Positions 39,413 to 47,723 of a DNA stretch of 64,000 nucleotides are shown here, in pieces. How positions within the stretch are numbered: position 1 is the first letter of the stretch; each line of letters starts with the position of its first letter. The notes beneath the pieces are model-generated. The model ran no database searches, was not told the DNA's origin, and saw only the letters and a list, made by a program, of their open reading frames with translations. Both the position numbers and the translations under genes were made by a program. Source of the DNA: Mycolicibacterium holsaticum DSM 44478 = JCM 12374 (lineage in GTDB: Bacteria; Actinomycetota; Actinomycetes; Mycobacteriales; Mycobacteriaceae); the NCBI RefSeq assembly GCF_019645835.1, contig NZ_CP080998.1, positions 1,488,001 through 1,552,000 of the forward strand, written 5' to 3'.

Positions 39413-42378
39413 GTCACCGTGTAGTTGGTGTCGCCCTCCGGGGTGACGATCGTGTGGCTCTGTGCGCCCCCGTCGGACCAGCTGACGAAGATCAGCTGCC
39501 CCCCGCTGCCGGGCTGCGGTGACGGCGCGTTGAGTACGCGCTCAACGCCCACCACGGCCTGCTCTTCGACATAGGAACCCTGGTACGGGATTCCGTCGAT
39601 GGTGAAGGTGGCGTCGGGGTCACTGGCGTTGAACGTGAGCCTGACCAGGTTCGGATTGATGTCCTTGTACACCGTGGTCGACAAGCCGCTGCTGTCGGTC
39701 ACGGTCAGCGATATCCGGTAGAAGGTGTTGCCGAGCTGATCGCGGGTGCGTGGGATGGTGACGCTGCCGCTCGGCCCAGTGATGTTGTCCCGGAACGGAT
39801 GCACATGGTCGGCGTGGTGGAACACCACCGTCCACTTGTAGGCGCTGGCGGGTAGCGCCCCGTCCTGTTCGTCGGAGCCGCTGCCGCTGAACGACACGGT
39901 GTCGCCGGCGTTGTACTTGTCCGGCACGTCGGTGATCTCGACGACCGGCGGCGTGCTGCCGACCACGATCCGTTGCGTCGCAGTGCTGGACTTCTCCCCG
40001 TCGGTGACCGTCAAAGTCACGGTGTAGGCGGTGAAGTCGGCGCCGGTGTTGGTGAAGACCATGGTCGGATTGGCTTCGGTCGAGGTGCGGCCGTCACCGA
40101 AATTCCACTCGTAGCTCAGATCATCGCCTTCGGGGTCGGTCGATCCGCCGGCCGAGAAGTGGACTTCCAGGGAGTCTTCGGCGGTGTAGGTCTCCGACGC
40201 GGTGAGTACCGCGGTTGGTCCCCGGTTCCCCCCGGAGGGCCGGATGACGTAGAGCGTGCCGGGATAGATGTTGAGCTGGTAGAGGTTTCCGTCAGGTCCC
40301 TGGTCAAGTTTGACGGTCGTGCCGGCCTGGTTGTCGAACATGCGCTCGCTGATCAGGCTGGTGAACTCCGAATCGAACGTCAGTTCTTTGATCCAACCGA
40401 CCGAGTAGTCGGCGATGAAGACCTTGTTCTGGTACTCCTCGGGGAACGTGCTACCGGTATAGACGACGACCGACGTGATCGATCCCGCGTTGGCCGGTGG
40501 TGTGGAGTGGCGGTAGGCGTAGATGGGGTCGACATACGCGCAGTCGCCACTGGTGCAGAAGCCTTCGGCGGCCGGCCAGCCGTAGTTGGCCCCGGCCGTC
40601 ACGACGTTCAACTCTTCCCAGTTGGATTCGCCCACATCGCCGACCAGCAACTGGCCGTCGGGGGTGAAGGTGAACCGAAACGGATTGCGCAGGCCGATCG
40701 CGTAGATCTGCTCGACGGCGCCCGGATGGCCGACGAACGGGTTGTCTTCGGGCGCGGTGCCGTCGCGGTTCAACCGCAGGATCTTGCCGTGGATGTTCGA
40801 CAGGTCCTGAGCGTTGGCGCTCTCGGTGTTGTCACCCACCGCCCAGTAGAGATGCTCACCGGCAGGATCGAATTGCAGCTCGCCGCCGTGGTGGAAGTTG
40901 TTGCCCAACTCGGTCGACTTCAGCAGTTCGACCGGTTCGCCCACCACCTCGAACGAATCGTTCAGTGTCAGCTTCGACAACCGGTCATAGTTGTCCGCCC
41001 CGGTGTAGGCGACGTAGATGGTGTGGTAGCCGGGCTGACCGACATCCCAGTACTGCGGGTCGACCTCGATGCCGACCAGTCCGCGTTCACCGTCTGCGGT
41101 CACGGTTGGAAGGTTGATCAGCGTCGCGACGGTGCCGGTGTCCGGGTCGTAAACCTTGATCGCTCCGGCCTTCTCGGTGATGAAGATGCGATGAATCTCA
41201 TCGGGATGTTCTGTGTCGGCGAGGATGTCGAAGTCTGTCGGTTCGTTGAGGCCCGACACGATGGCGACGCGTTCGAGCTCGGCCGGCAGCCCCGTGGAGT
41301 CCTGGCACTGCGCGAGGAACTGGGTGAGCTCCGCCGAAATCGCTCTGCCCTGCGGTGAGTTGCCGAAGTCGGTGATCGCGTCGGTGACCTGCGTTGCGAC
41401 GTAGTTGACGAAGCGCCCGATCGGGGTGCGGTTCAGGGCGTCGACGACGCGGGTGACTTCGCGGCGTGCGAACTCCAGTACCGCGGCCACGATCGGCGGT
41501 GCTGCAGGCGATCCGCCGCCAGGGCCCGCGCCGCCGCCTCCGTTGATCGCACCCGCCACGACGCTGACCAGTTTGGTGACACCGTTGATGACGCCGCAGA
41601 GGCATTCGGTCACCTTGGCCTGAATGTGGTGCACGACCTCCTCGGGCGTGGGCAGCTTCGGCAGCGGGACCGCAATCCGGTTGGCCGAAGCGGCGGTCGC
41701 GCTTGTCGCGGCGCTCAGCAGGGCGACGGTCTCGGGGTTGTCTGACGACTGGGTCCTCAGCGTGGTCGCGGACGTGTACTGGGCGTCGGAGGCCTCGGTG
41801 GTCAGCGTTTGTGCGACGGATTCGGTATTGACGTCGGTGCCGGTCTGAGTCTGCGGTGCTGGCGTCGAATCGGCTTCGTTCGTGTCACCGTCCTCCGTCG
41901 CGGTGTCGTCGTCGGTGGTGGATTCCTCGGTGTCGGTGAGGTCGGTGTCGTCGATCGCCTCGACCGCACCGTCTTCTGGGTCCGCTACGTTCTCCAGATC
42001 CTCGGCGTCCTCACTGTCTTCGTCGGCGAGGCCTTCAGCGCTCTCAGTCGGTTCTTCGGTCGGGTCGACGGTTTCGGTTTCGGTTTCGTCCGCCGGCGTC
42101 GGGCTGGGCTGCGAGGTCTCCGACGACTGCGAGGACTGCGAGGACTGCGACGTCTGCGAGGACTGCGATGTCTGCGACGACGTGGAGGAGGAGGTGCCGT
42201 CTGCCCATGCCACGCCGGGCGAGGTGGCAACGACGCCCGCGACACCCAGGGCGACGGCGAGGGCCCCAACGCGACCGATGTATTTGGCGTAACCGGTGCC
42301 GGCGATGCGGTTCACGCCATGCAGGCGCGCAACTGCGGGGCACGGGCTGTGCGAATCGGTTCGGTCGGCGACCATCAT
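39373..42378 (-). CDS. exported PQQ-dependent sugar-dehydrogenase-like protein with PKD domain
   Basis: A 1001-aa protein. ATG 42378 is chosen over a TTG at 42408. A long pre-region ends in a signal segment (IGRVGALAVALGVAGVVATS, cleavage near AWA-DG). A Ser/Gln/Thr repeat (SSQTSQSSQTSQSSQSSQSS) and an acidic Glu/Asp/Thr linker follow, about 200 residues together. Next comes a beta-propeller of the glucose/sorbosone dehydrogenase type (EHLYWAVGDNTESANAQDLS, GKILRLNRDGTAPEDNPF, IYAIGLRNPFRFTF). A PKD domain (FSAGGSTDPEGDDLSYEWNF GDG) and a second Ig-like region close the chain. It is secreted or wall-linked and may oxidise a sugar using PQQ, or only bind one. Confidence 0.8.
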   Translation of the reverse strand: MMVADRTDSHSPCPAVARLHGVNRIAGTGYAKYIGRVGALAVALGVAGVVATSPGVAWADGTSSSTSSQTSQSSQTSQSSQSSQSSETSQPSPTPADETETETVDPTEEPTESAEGLADEDSEDAEDLENVADPEDGAVEAIDDTDLTDTEESTTDDDTATEDGDTNEADSTPAPQTQTGTDVNTESVAQTLTTEASDAQYTSATTLRTQSSDNPETVALLSAATSATAASANRIAVPLPKLPTPEEVVHHIQAKVTECLCGVINGVTKLVSVVAGAINGGGGAGPGGGSPAAPPIVAAVLEFARREVTRVVDALNRTPIGRFVNYVATQVTDAITDFGNSPQGRAISAELTQFLAQCQDSTGLPAELERVAIVSGLNEPTDFDILADTEHPDEIHRIFITEKAGAIKVYDPDTGTVATLINLPTVTADGERGLVGIEVDPQYWDVGQPGYHTIYVAYTGADNYDRLSKLTLNDSFEVVGEPVELLKSTELGNNFHHGGELQFDPAGEHLYWAVGDNTESANAQDLSNIHGKILRLNRDGTAPEDNPFVGHPGAVEQIYAIGLRNPFRFTFTPDGQLLVGDVGESNWEELNVVTAGANYGWPAAEGFCTSGDCAYVDPIYAYRHSTPPANAGSITSVVVYTGSTFPEEYQNKVFIADYSVGWIKELTFDSEFTSLISERMFDNQAGTTVKLDQGPDGNLYQLNIYPGTLYVIRPSGGNRGPTAVLTASETYTAEDSLEVHFSAGGSTDPEGDDLSYEWNFGDGRTSTEANPTMVFTNTGADFTAYTVTLTVTDGEKSSTATQRIVVGSTPPVVEITDVPDKYNAGDTVSFSGSGSDEQDGALPASAYKWTVVFHHADHVHPFRDNITGPSGSVTIPRTRDQLGNTFYRISLTVTDSSGLSTTVYKDINPNLVRLTFNASDPDATFTIDGIPYQGSYVEEQAVVGVERVLNAPSPQPGSGGQLIFVSWSDGGAQSHTIVTPEGDTNYTVTYDFVPSGAEVAV

Positions 42379-42730
42379 GAAAACCCCCCCGGGCTTCGTC
42401 GACGTCAATAGAGTTTCGCCAGCAACTATCGCATTTCACGACGACAGGCACGTGAAAACGCTGGCACAGCGCCAAAATGTGGCGAACGACAAGTTTCGGA
42501 TATTTCGTCATTGCGTTAGCTACCAGCGTGGTATACGCCGCATTTCTCCTCGTCGAGGATGTGTAATTCCACGCAGATACGTTGCGTGACGCAACGGCTG
42601 CCGAACGTCGTCGCGCAAACTGCCCGGTGGGTCAAAAGGCGCTGTGCTCCCCAGCTCACCGGCGCCCGGCACGCCGGCGCGCGCAGCACCTCGTTTACGC
42701 TGACGTCGATAGCGAGCAAAGGAGGCGAGG
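42379..42730. promoter_or_regulatory. 352-bp divergent intergenic region
   Basis: This separates the exported PQQ-type gene from the rightward orphan at 42731. It should contain both promoters. A G/C run (42387-42393) precedes the leftward start, and AGGAGGCGAGG (42720-42730) is the ribosome site of the rightward gene. No further gene or repeat seen. Confidence 0.4.
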
Positions 42731-43093
42731 ATGGCGTGGTTTCTGGCGCTGCAGGGGCCGGCCCACCAGACTCATCAGTCGTCGGCGTATGAGCTTCAGG
42801 ACGCAGTGGATATCGAGAAGCTCGCGCAGGAACTCACCAGCGCGGTGACGTTGGACCGGGTGGTCCCAGTGCCCGCGATGCTGCCGCAGGCCAAAGGCCG
42901 CCGTCAGAAAGTGACGTTGTACGTCCGGCCGGCGGCGTGGGGACTGTGGACGTTCTACCAGCTGTCCGAAGAAGAGCAGCGCGCGCTGGTCAACGAAAAT
43001 CCCTTGCTGAACGCGCTGGCTCAGACCGTCGCGCAACGAGCCCAAGGGGCATCGGCGGCGCAGAACCCGTTCCTTGGTCAACCGCCCCGGTAG
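42731..43093 (+). CDS. orphan cytosolic protein
   Basis: A 120-aa protein with an excellent AGGAGGCGAGG ribosome site. It starts MAWFLALQGPAHQTHQSSAY, then an acidic helix (LQDAVDIEKLAQELTSAV), a strand pair (KVTLYVRPAAWGLWTFYQLS) and a C-terminal helix with a Pro/Gln tail. No signal peptide or TM. I do not recognise a family. Confidence 0.6.
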   Translation: MAWFLALQGPAHQTHQSSAYELQDAVDIEKLAQELTSAVTLDRVVPVPAMLPQAKGRRQKVTLYVRPAAWGLWTFYQLSEEEQRALVNENPLLNALAQTVAQRAQGASAAQNPFLGQPPR

Positions 43094-43399
43094 AACGCGT
43101 CTAGCTTGCAGCCAGGCTGTTCGGCGTGACGGACCCCTGGACGTGGACGTCGTGCGGGACGTGGCTCCGTACTGCCGCCGCGGAACCGCACGGGTCTAGG
43201 GGTCCGATTCGGACCGCCTCTTAGTTGATGGCGAAACTAAAAATCCACGCGCAATGCCCCTACCTGGAGCCGATCGTCCACGGCTATCGCCCCGGAATAC
43301 GCGTGGCAGACACGGTGAGCGCACCGAAGGTAATATCATCAGCGGGTGTGGTGTACTGCGATATTAAGTTTCGCTAGCAACTAGCATGGACGTCTGCTG
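43094..43399. other. 306-bp intergenic region upstream of the marR gene
   Basis: No coding frame is convincing. Its right end holds the palindrome listed at 43373-43385 and presumably the promoter of the MarR/Rieske operon. The stretch 43196-43240 is notably A/T-richer than its flanks. Confidence 0.4.
43373..43385. promoter_or_regulatory. palindrome GCTAG-N3-CTAGC before marR gene
   Basis: A perfect 5-bp inverted repeat 15 bp before the MarR ATG, inside an A/T-rich patch (ATTAAGTTTCGCTAGCAACT). Both size and position suit a MarR-type autoregulatory operator. Confidence 0.45.
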
Positions 43400-43873
43400 A
43401 TGGTGGAGGTGGAATGGCTCAGCGAGCCCGAGCAGCAGATGTGGCGTGGATATCTCGACAGCACTCGGCTGCTGTTGCGGGCATTGGACCGTCAGCTGGA
43501 AGTCACTGCCGCCATCTCGTTCGCGGATTATGAGGTTCTCGGATTGCTGTCCGAGGCGCCGCAGCGGCGGTTGCGGATGAGCGAGATCGCCGGGGCCGCC
43601 GTGACGACACGCAGCGGGGTGACTCGGGCGGTGAACAGGCTCGCGCACGCCGGGTGGTTGCGCCGCGTCCCGTGCCCGGAGGACAAGCGGGGCCTCTTTG
43701 CAGAGCTCACCGAAGCCGGGTTCGCGAAATTGCAATCGGCCGCTCCGGGGCATGTAGCGACGGTGCGGCGCAATGTATTCGACCTGCTCAGTCCCCGCGA
43801 CGTCAGGCTATTCACGCACGCCTATGCCGAGATCCGGGCGCACCTGCTCGACGACGCCGAGCACCCCGACTAA
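43400..43873 (+). CDS. MarR-family transcriptional regulator
   Basis: A 157-aa dimeric winged-helix regulator. The core reads FADYEVLGLLSEAPQRRLRM, then SEIAGAAVTTRSGVTRAVNR (recognition helix) and wing RRVPCPEDKRGLFAELTEAG. The single Cys in the wing (RVPCPEDKR) could be redox-active as in OhrR-like members, but this is speculative. It is followed after 20 bp by the Rieske-glutamate synthase fusion on the same strand, so it likely controls that pair and itself. Confidence 0.88.
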   Translation: MVEVEWLSEPEQQMWRGYLDSTRLLLRALDRQLEVTAAISFADYEVLGLLSEAPQRRLRMSEIAGAAVTTRSGVTRAVNRLAHAGWLRRVPCPEDKRGLFAELTEAGFAKLQSAAPGHVATVRRNVFDLLSPRDVRLFTHAYAEIRAHLLDDAEHPD

Positions 43874-43893
43874 CCAGAGGAAAGCCCATAAAG

Positions 43894-45519
43894 ATGACAC
43901 CAGAAGCGACAACCGGCGTGAAGGTGGCATCCCTTTCCGACCTGGCTGACAACGCTCCCTTCGCCACCGCTGCGGCGGGCGTGGACCTTGTGATCATCCG
44001 GCGCGGTGAGCACGTCTCTGCGCTCTACGGGCGCTGCGCACACCGGGGTGCGCTGTTGGGCGACGGGCATGTCGACGGAAACCTAGTGGTGTGCGACGTG
44101 CACGGCTGGCGGTACGACGTTGACACCGGCGTCTCGCCGGTCAACCCCGCGGTGGCTTTGGCGACGTTTCCGGTCTGGGTCCGCAACGGGGGCGTGTACG
44201 TCGATCAAACCGCGATCGCCGAGTTCGCCGCGGCCAACGCCCAATCGTATGGCGACGACGGCTATCAGGGCCGGTGGGTCAAGCCTGCCGACACCGTCGA
44301 AGAACCGTTCAATACCCAGATCCACGAGCTTGCCACCCACGGACTGAGCAAGGTCGGGAAGCACGGTCCTACAGCGGCGATGGGTGTTTCGCGTACCCAG
44401 CTGCCTTCATGGGATTCGATCCAGCTGGTGACTGCGCAGCTGGCCCGATTACCGCTGCTCGATGAGGAGCCGGTCAGCACCGAGACAGTCATCGGTCCGG
44501 GGGCGAAACGCCCGCTGGTGCTTGATATTCCGCTGTTCGTCAGCGATATGAGTTTCGGGGCGTTGTCCCAGGAGGCCAAGACGGCACTTGCCGCCGGTGC
44601 GGAACTCGCCGGAACCGGGATCTGTTCCGGTGAGGGAGGCATGCTTCCCGAAGAGCAACAGGAGAATTCGCGGTACTTCTACGAACTGGCCTCCGGCCGG
44701 TTCGGATGGAGCTTCCAACACCTGACCAACGTTCAGGCATTTCACTTCAAAGGTGGCCAAGGCGCCAAAACCGGTACCGGTGGGCACCTTCCCGGGGCCA
44801 AGGTGGTCGGCAAGATCGCCGAGGTGCGCGGCTTACCTGCGGGCACGTCGGCGATCTCGCCAGCACGGTTCCCGGACTGGACGTCGCTGGCGGAGTACAA
44901 AGACTTCGCCGCACAGGTCCGCGAGGCCTCGGGCGGGATCCCGGTCGGCTACAAGCTCAGTGCCCAGCACGTCGAGCGGGACCTCGATGCCGCGCTCGAG
45001 ATCGGTGTCGACTACATCATCCTCGACGGCCGCGGCGGCGGAACCGGTTCGGCACCAACCATCTTCCGCGACAACATCTCGGTCCCCACCATTCCGGCGC
45101 TGGCGCGGGCCCGGCGACACCTGGACCGCAGTCAAAGCACGATCACGCTGGCCGTCACCGGCGGCATCCGGACCCCCGCCGACATGGTCAAGGCGCTGGC
45201 TCTGGGGGCCGACGCGGTCGGCATCGCCAACAGCGCGATTCAGGCCATCGGCTGCGTCGGTATGCGCGCCTGCCATACCAACACCTGCCCGGTCGGCATC
45301 GCCACCCAAGACGCGCGCCTGCGCGCTCGACTGCCTGTGCGGCCGGCGGCCGAACGCTTGAACCGGTACCTGCGTTCTGCGGTGGAGCTGATGGTGGTGC
45401 TGGCCCGGGCGTGCGGGCACCGGCGGCTTGCCGATTTCACCCTCGACGATCTGACGACGTTCGACCGCGACTTCGCCTACCTCAGTGGAGTCCCCTACGC
45501 AGGAGTGACGCCACTGTGA
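43894..45519 (+). CDS. Rieske domain fused to FMN-binding glutamate synthase domain
   Basis: A 541-aa fusion. ATG 43894 has an AGAGGAAAG ribosome site. Residues 8-110 form a Rieske [2Fe-2S] domain with ligands Cys48/His50 (RCAHRGALLG) and Cys67/His70 (VCDVHGWRYD). Residues about 150-530 are a GltB2-type FMN barrel (DIPLFVSDMSFGALSQEAKT, SGEGGMLPEEQQ, LDGRGGGTGSAPTIF). The 3Fe-4S cysteines Cys454, Cys460 and Cys465 lie in CVGMRACHTNTCPVG. It lacks the glutaminase domain of real GltB. It probably moves electrons between its Fe-S centres and FMN to reduce an imine or keto acid. Its stop overlaps the next start by 3 bp. Confidence 0.88.
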   Translation: MTPEATTGVKVASLSDLADNAPFATAAAGVDLVIIRRGEHVSALYGRCAHRGALLGDGHVDGNLVVCDVHGWRYDVDTGVSPVNPAVALATFPVWVRNGGVYVDQTAIAEFAAANAQSYGDDGYQGRWVKPADTVEEPFNTQIHELATHGLSKVGKHGPTAAMGVSRTQLPSWDSIQLVTAQLARLPLLDEEPVSTETVIGPGAKRPLVLDIPLFVSDMSFGALSQEAKTALAAGAELAGTGICSGEGGMLPEEQQENSRYFYELASGRFGWSFQHLTNVQAFHFKGGQGAKTGTGGHLPGAKVVGKIAEVRGLPAGTSAISPARFPDWTSLAEYKDFAAQVREASGGIPVGYKLSAQHVERDLDAALEIGVDYIILDGRGGGTGSAPTIFRDNISVPTIPALARARRHLDRSQSTITLAVTGGIRTPADMVKALALGADAVGIANSAIQAIGCVGMRACHTNTCPVGIATQDARLRARLPVRPAAERLNRYLRSAVELMVVLARACGHRRLADFTLDDLTTFDRDFAYLSGVPYAGVTPL

Positions 45520-47486
45520 CTGTTGACGACGACACCGGTACGGCCAGTCAGAAACTCGACTGGCACAAAGCCGCCGAGCCCGGCGAGCTCGACGAAGGTC
45601 AGGTAGCGGCGTGCCCCGTCGGACTCAAGACGGTGGCGTTGACCAAGTTGCATGGACGCTACGGCGCTATCGACAACCGCTGCCCGCATCAAAGCGGCCC
45701 ACTCGGACAGGGAACCCTCGAGAACGACAAGATCCGTTGTCCCTGGCATGGTTTCGACTTCGACCCGTTCACCGGCCAAGCCGCCGGCGGACCAGACTTC
45801 GATGTCGCGACCTATCCGGTGCAGGTGCGTGAGGACGGAATCTACGTCGGCGCCCCGCCTGCTGCGCCCGCGAAGCGGACCGTCAGCGATGTCTTGGTCG
45901 AGACCATGACCAATTGGGGTGTCGACACGGTTTTCGGGATGGTCGGTCACTCCAATCTCGGCATCGCCGAGGCCATGCACCGCGCGGAAAGCTCAGGCAA
46001 GTTACGGTATTTCGGCATCCGCCATGAGGGGGCGGCGGCGTTCGCGGCGGCCGCCTACGGAAAGCTCACCGGCCGTCCCGCGGTCTGCTTCGGCATCGCG
46101 GGCCCGGGCTCGACGAACCTGCTGACCGGGCTCTATGACGCCAAGGCCGACCGGGCGCCGGTGCTGGCATTGTCCGGCAATGTCGATTCCGCGGTGGCCG
46201 GCAAAGGGGCGTTTCAAGATATCGACCTGTTGGCGGCGTTCGCCGATGTCGCCGTCTACTCGGAGATGGTGCGCGCGGGCTCCGAACACGCCGAGCTGAT
46301 GACCCTGGCGCTCAAACACGCCATTCTCGAACGCGGGGTCGCCCACCTGGTCGTGCCCGACGAAGTTCAGATCATCGAGGACCCTGATCAACGATCGTCG
46401 GGGCCCGAGGGCCGGATGCCCGATCTGCGGGTCGCGCCGCCGGAGACGGCGCTGGAGCAGGCGCTCGACCGCATCGCAGCGGCGACTCGCCCGGTGATCA
46501 TCGTCGGCGCGGGTGCGAAATTCGACATGCCGGCCATCGTGGCGTTCGCCGAGCGTCTGCAGGCACCGGTGTTGACGACCTTCAAAGCCAAGGGCCAGCT
46601 CTCCGACGAGCATCCGTTGGCCTGCGGCGCGCTGGGCAGGTCGGGCACCCCGGTCGCATCCTGGATGATGAACAAGGCCGACCTGCTGGTGGTGTTCGGC
46701 GCGTCGTTCTCGAATCACACGGGCATCTCGCCGTACAAGCCCGTTGTGCAGGTCGACACCGACCCGATGGCGCTGGGGCGCTTCGACCCGGTGGCGGTGC
46801 CGGTGCTCGGCGATGTGGGGGTGACGGCGTCCGTTCTTACGCAGCGGCTGCGCACGCATCCCGGGCTGGTCGACCAACGTCCGGAAGTCGCCGAGCGGTG
46901 GGCAGTGTGGCGCAGCGAGAAAGCCCGCCGCGCCGCCAAGCGCCCCGATGGTCGGGTCGCTGCCGCGACGGTCTTCGCCGAACTCAGCGGCCTCGCTCCG
47001 GCCCACGCCGTGCTCGCCGTCGACGTGGGCAACCATGCCTATTCGTTCGGGCGCTACTTCGAGACCAAAGACCATCAGTCGGTGTTGATGTCGGGCTATC
47101 TGGGCTCGATCGGGTTCGGGTTCCCCGCTGCGATGGGAGCATGGGCTGCCGCACCCGACCGTCCCATCATCGCCGTCACGGGTGACGGCGGCTTCGGTCA
47201 GTACCTCGCCGAGTTCACCACGGCAGTCAAGTACGACATGAACATCACTCACATCCTGCTCAACAACGGTGAACTGGGCAAAATCACCCAGGAGCAGCGC
47301 AGTTCCGAATATCAGGTGTGGCAGACCTCGCTGCATAATCCGGATTTCGCCGCGTTTGCCCGAGACTGCGGGGCGTACGGGAAACAGGTCGCCAGCCCGG
47401 CCGAGCTGAACTCCGCTATCGCAGAAGCGCTCAGCCACCCCGGGCCTGCGCTGGTCGAGATCCTCACCGATGCGGGGTCGAACTGA
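45516..47486 (+). CDS. Rieske domain fused to thiamine-diphosphate-dependent enzyme (pyruvate oxidase/acetolactate synthase-like)
   Basis: A 656-aa fusion from GTG 45516, which overlaps the upstream stop (GTGA). The Rieske domain has Cys56/His58 (NRCPHQSGPLG) and Cys75/His78 (RCPWHGFDFD). From about residue 121 a full ThDP enzyme follows: Pyr domain with catalytic Glu171 (IRHEGAAAFAAAAYGKLTG), central domain (PVIIVGAGAKFDMPAIVAFA) and PP domain with the GDG...NN motif (VTGDGGFGQYLAEFTTAVKY through ILLNNGELGKI). It resembles pyruvate oxidase-like 2-oxoacid enzymes. The Rieske domain could accept electrons from the hydroxyethyl-ThDP intermediate. Substrate unknown. Confidence 0.9.
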   Translation: MTVDDDTGTASQKLDWHKAAEPGELDEGQVAACPVGLKTVALTKLHGRYGAIDNRCPHQSGPLGQGTLENDKIRCPWHGFDFDPFTGQAAGGPDFDVATYPVQVREDGIYVGAPPAAPAKRTVSDVLVETMTNWGVDTVFGMVGHSNLGIAEAMHRAESSGKLRYFGIRHEGAAAFAAAAYGKLTGRPAVCFGIAGPGSTNLLTGLYDAKADRAPVLALSGNVDSAVAGKGAFQDIDLLAAFADVAVYSEMVRAGSEHAELMTLALKHAILERGVAHLVVPDEVQIIEDPDQRSSGPEGRMPDLRVAPPETALEQALDRIAAATRPVIIVGAGAKFDMPAIVAFAERLQAPVLTTFKAKGQLSDEHPLACGALGRSGTPVASWMMNKADLLVVFGASFSNHTGISPYKPVVQVDTDPMALGRFDPVAVPVLGDVGVTASVLTQRLRTHPGLVDQRPEVAERWAVWRSEKARRAAKRPDGRVAAATVFAELSGLAPAHAVLAVDVGNHAYSFGRYFETKDHQSVLMSGYLGSIGFGFPAAMGAWAAAPDRPIIAVTGDGGFGQYLAEFTTAVKYDMNITHILLNNGELGKITQEQRSSEYQVWQTSLHNPDFAAFARDCGAYGKQVASPAELNSAIAEALSHPGPALVEILTDAGSN

Positions 47487-47547
47487 GCTGTTCGTCCGCT
47501 ACGAGGGTTGTCGGTGTACTGCGGGGCTGAACTGCGGTTTTGAGGAG

Positions 47548-47620
47548 TGCCCCCGGCAGGATTCGAACCTGCGGCCTTCTGCTCCGGAGGCAGACGCTCT
47601 ATCCCCTGAGCTACGGGGGC
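47548..47620 (-). tRNA. tRNA-Arg (anticodon CCG)
   Basis: The 73-nt cloverleaf folds completely. The acceptor stem GCCCCCG pairs with CGGGGGC, discriminator A. D arm GCTC/GAGC, anticodon stem TCTGC/GCAGA with loop CTCCGGA (anticodon CCG, reading CGG), and T arm GCAGG-TTCGAAT-CCTGC. CCA is not encoded. It lies opposite and just upstream of argS, whose product charges it. Confidence 0.97.
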
Positions 47621-47723
47621 GCACTCGAAAAGCTGCACCGATTGGGCCCGCACAGCCTAACGCATCGGTGGGACGGGAAACGGATTCGGGGGCTGACCAC
47701 CCCAGACCATAGGATGGACCCTC

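Noticed and set aside
47548..47620. tRNA-Arg as an integration site
   Set aside because: No integrase gene or repeat of its 3' end lies nearby.
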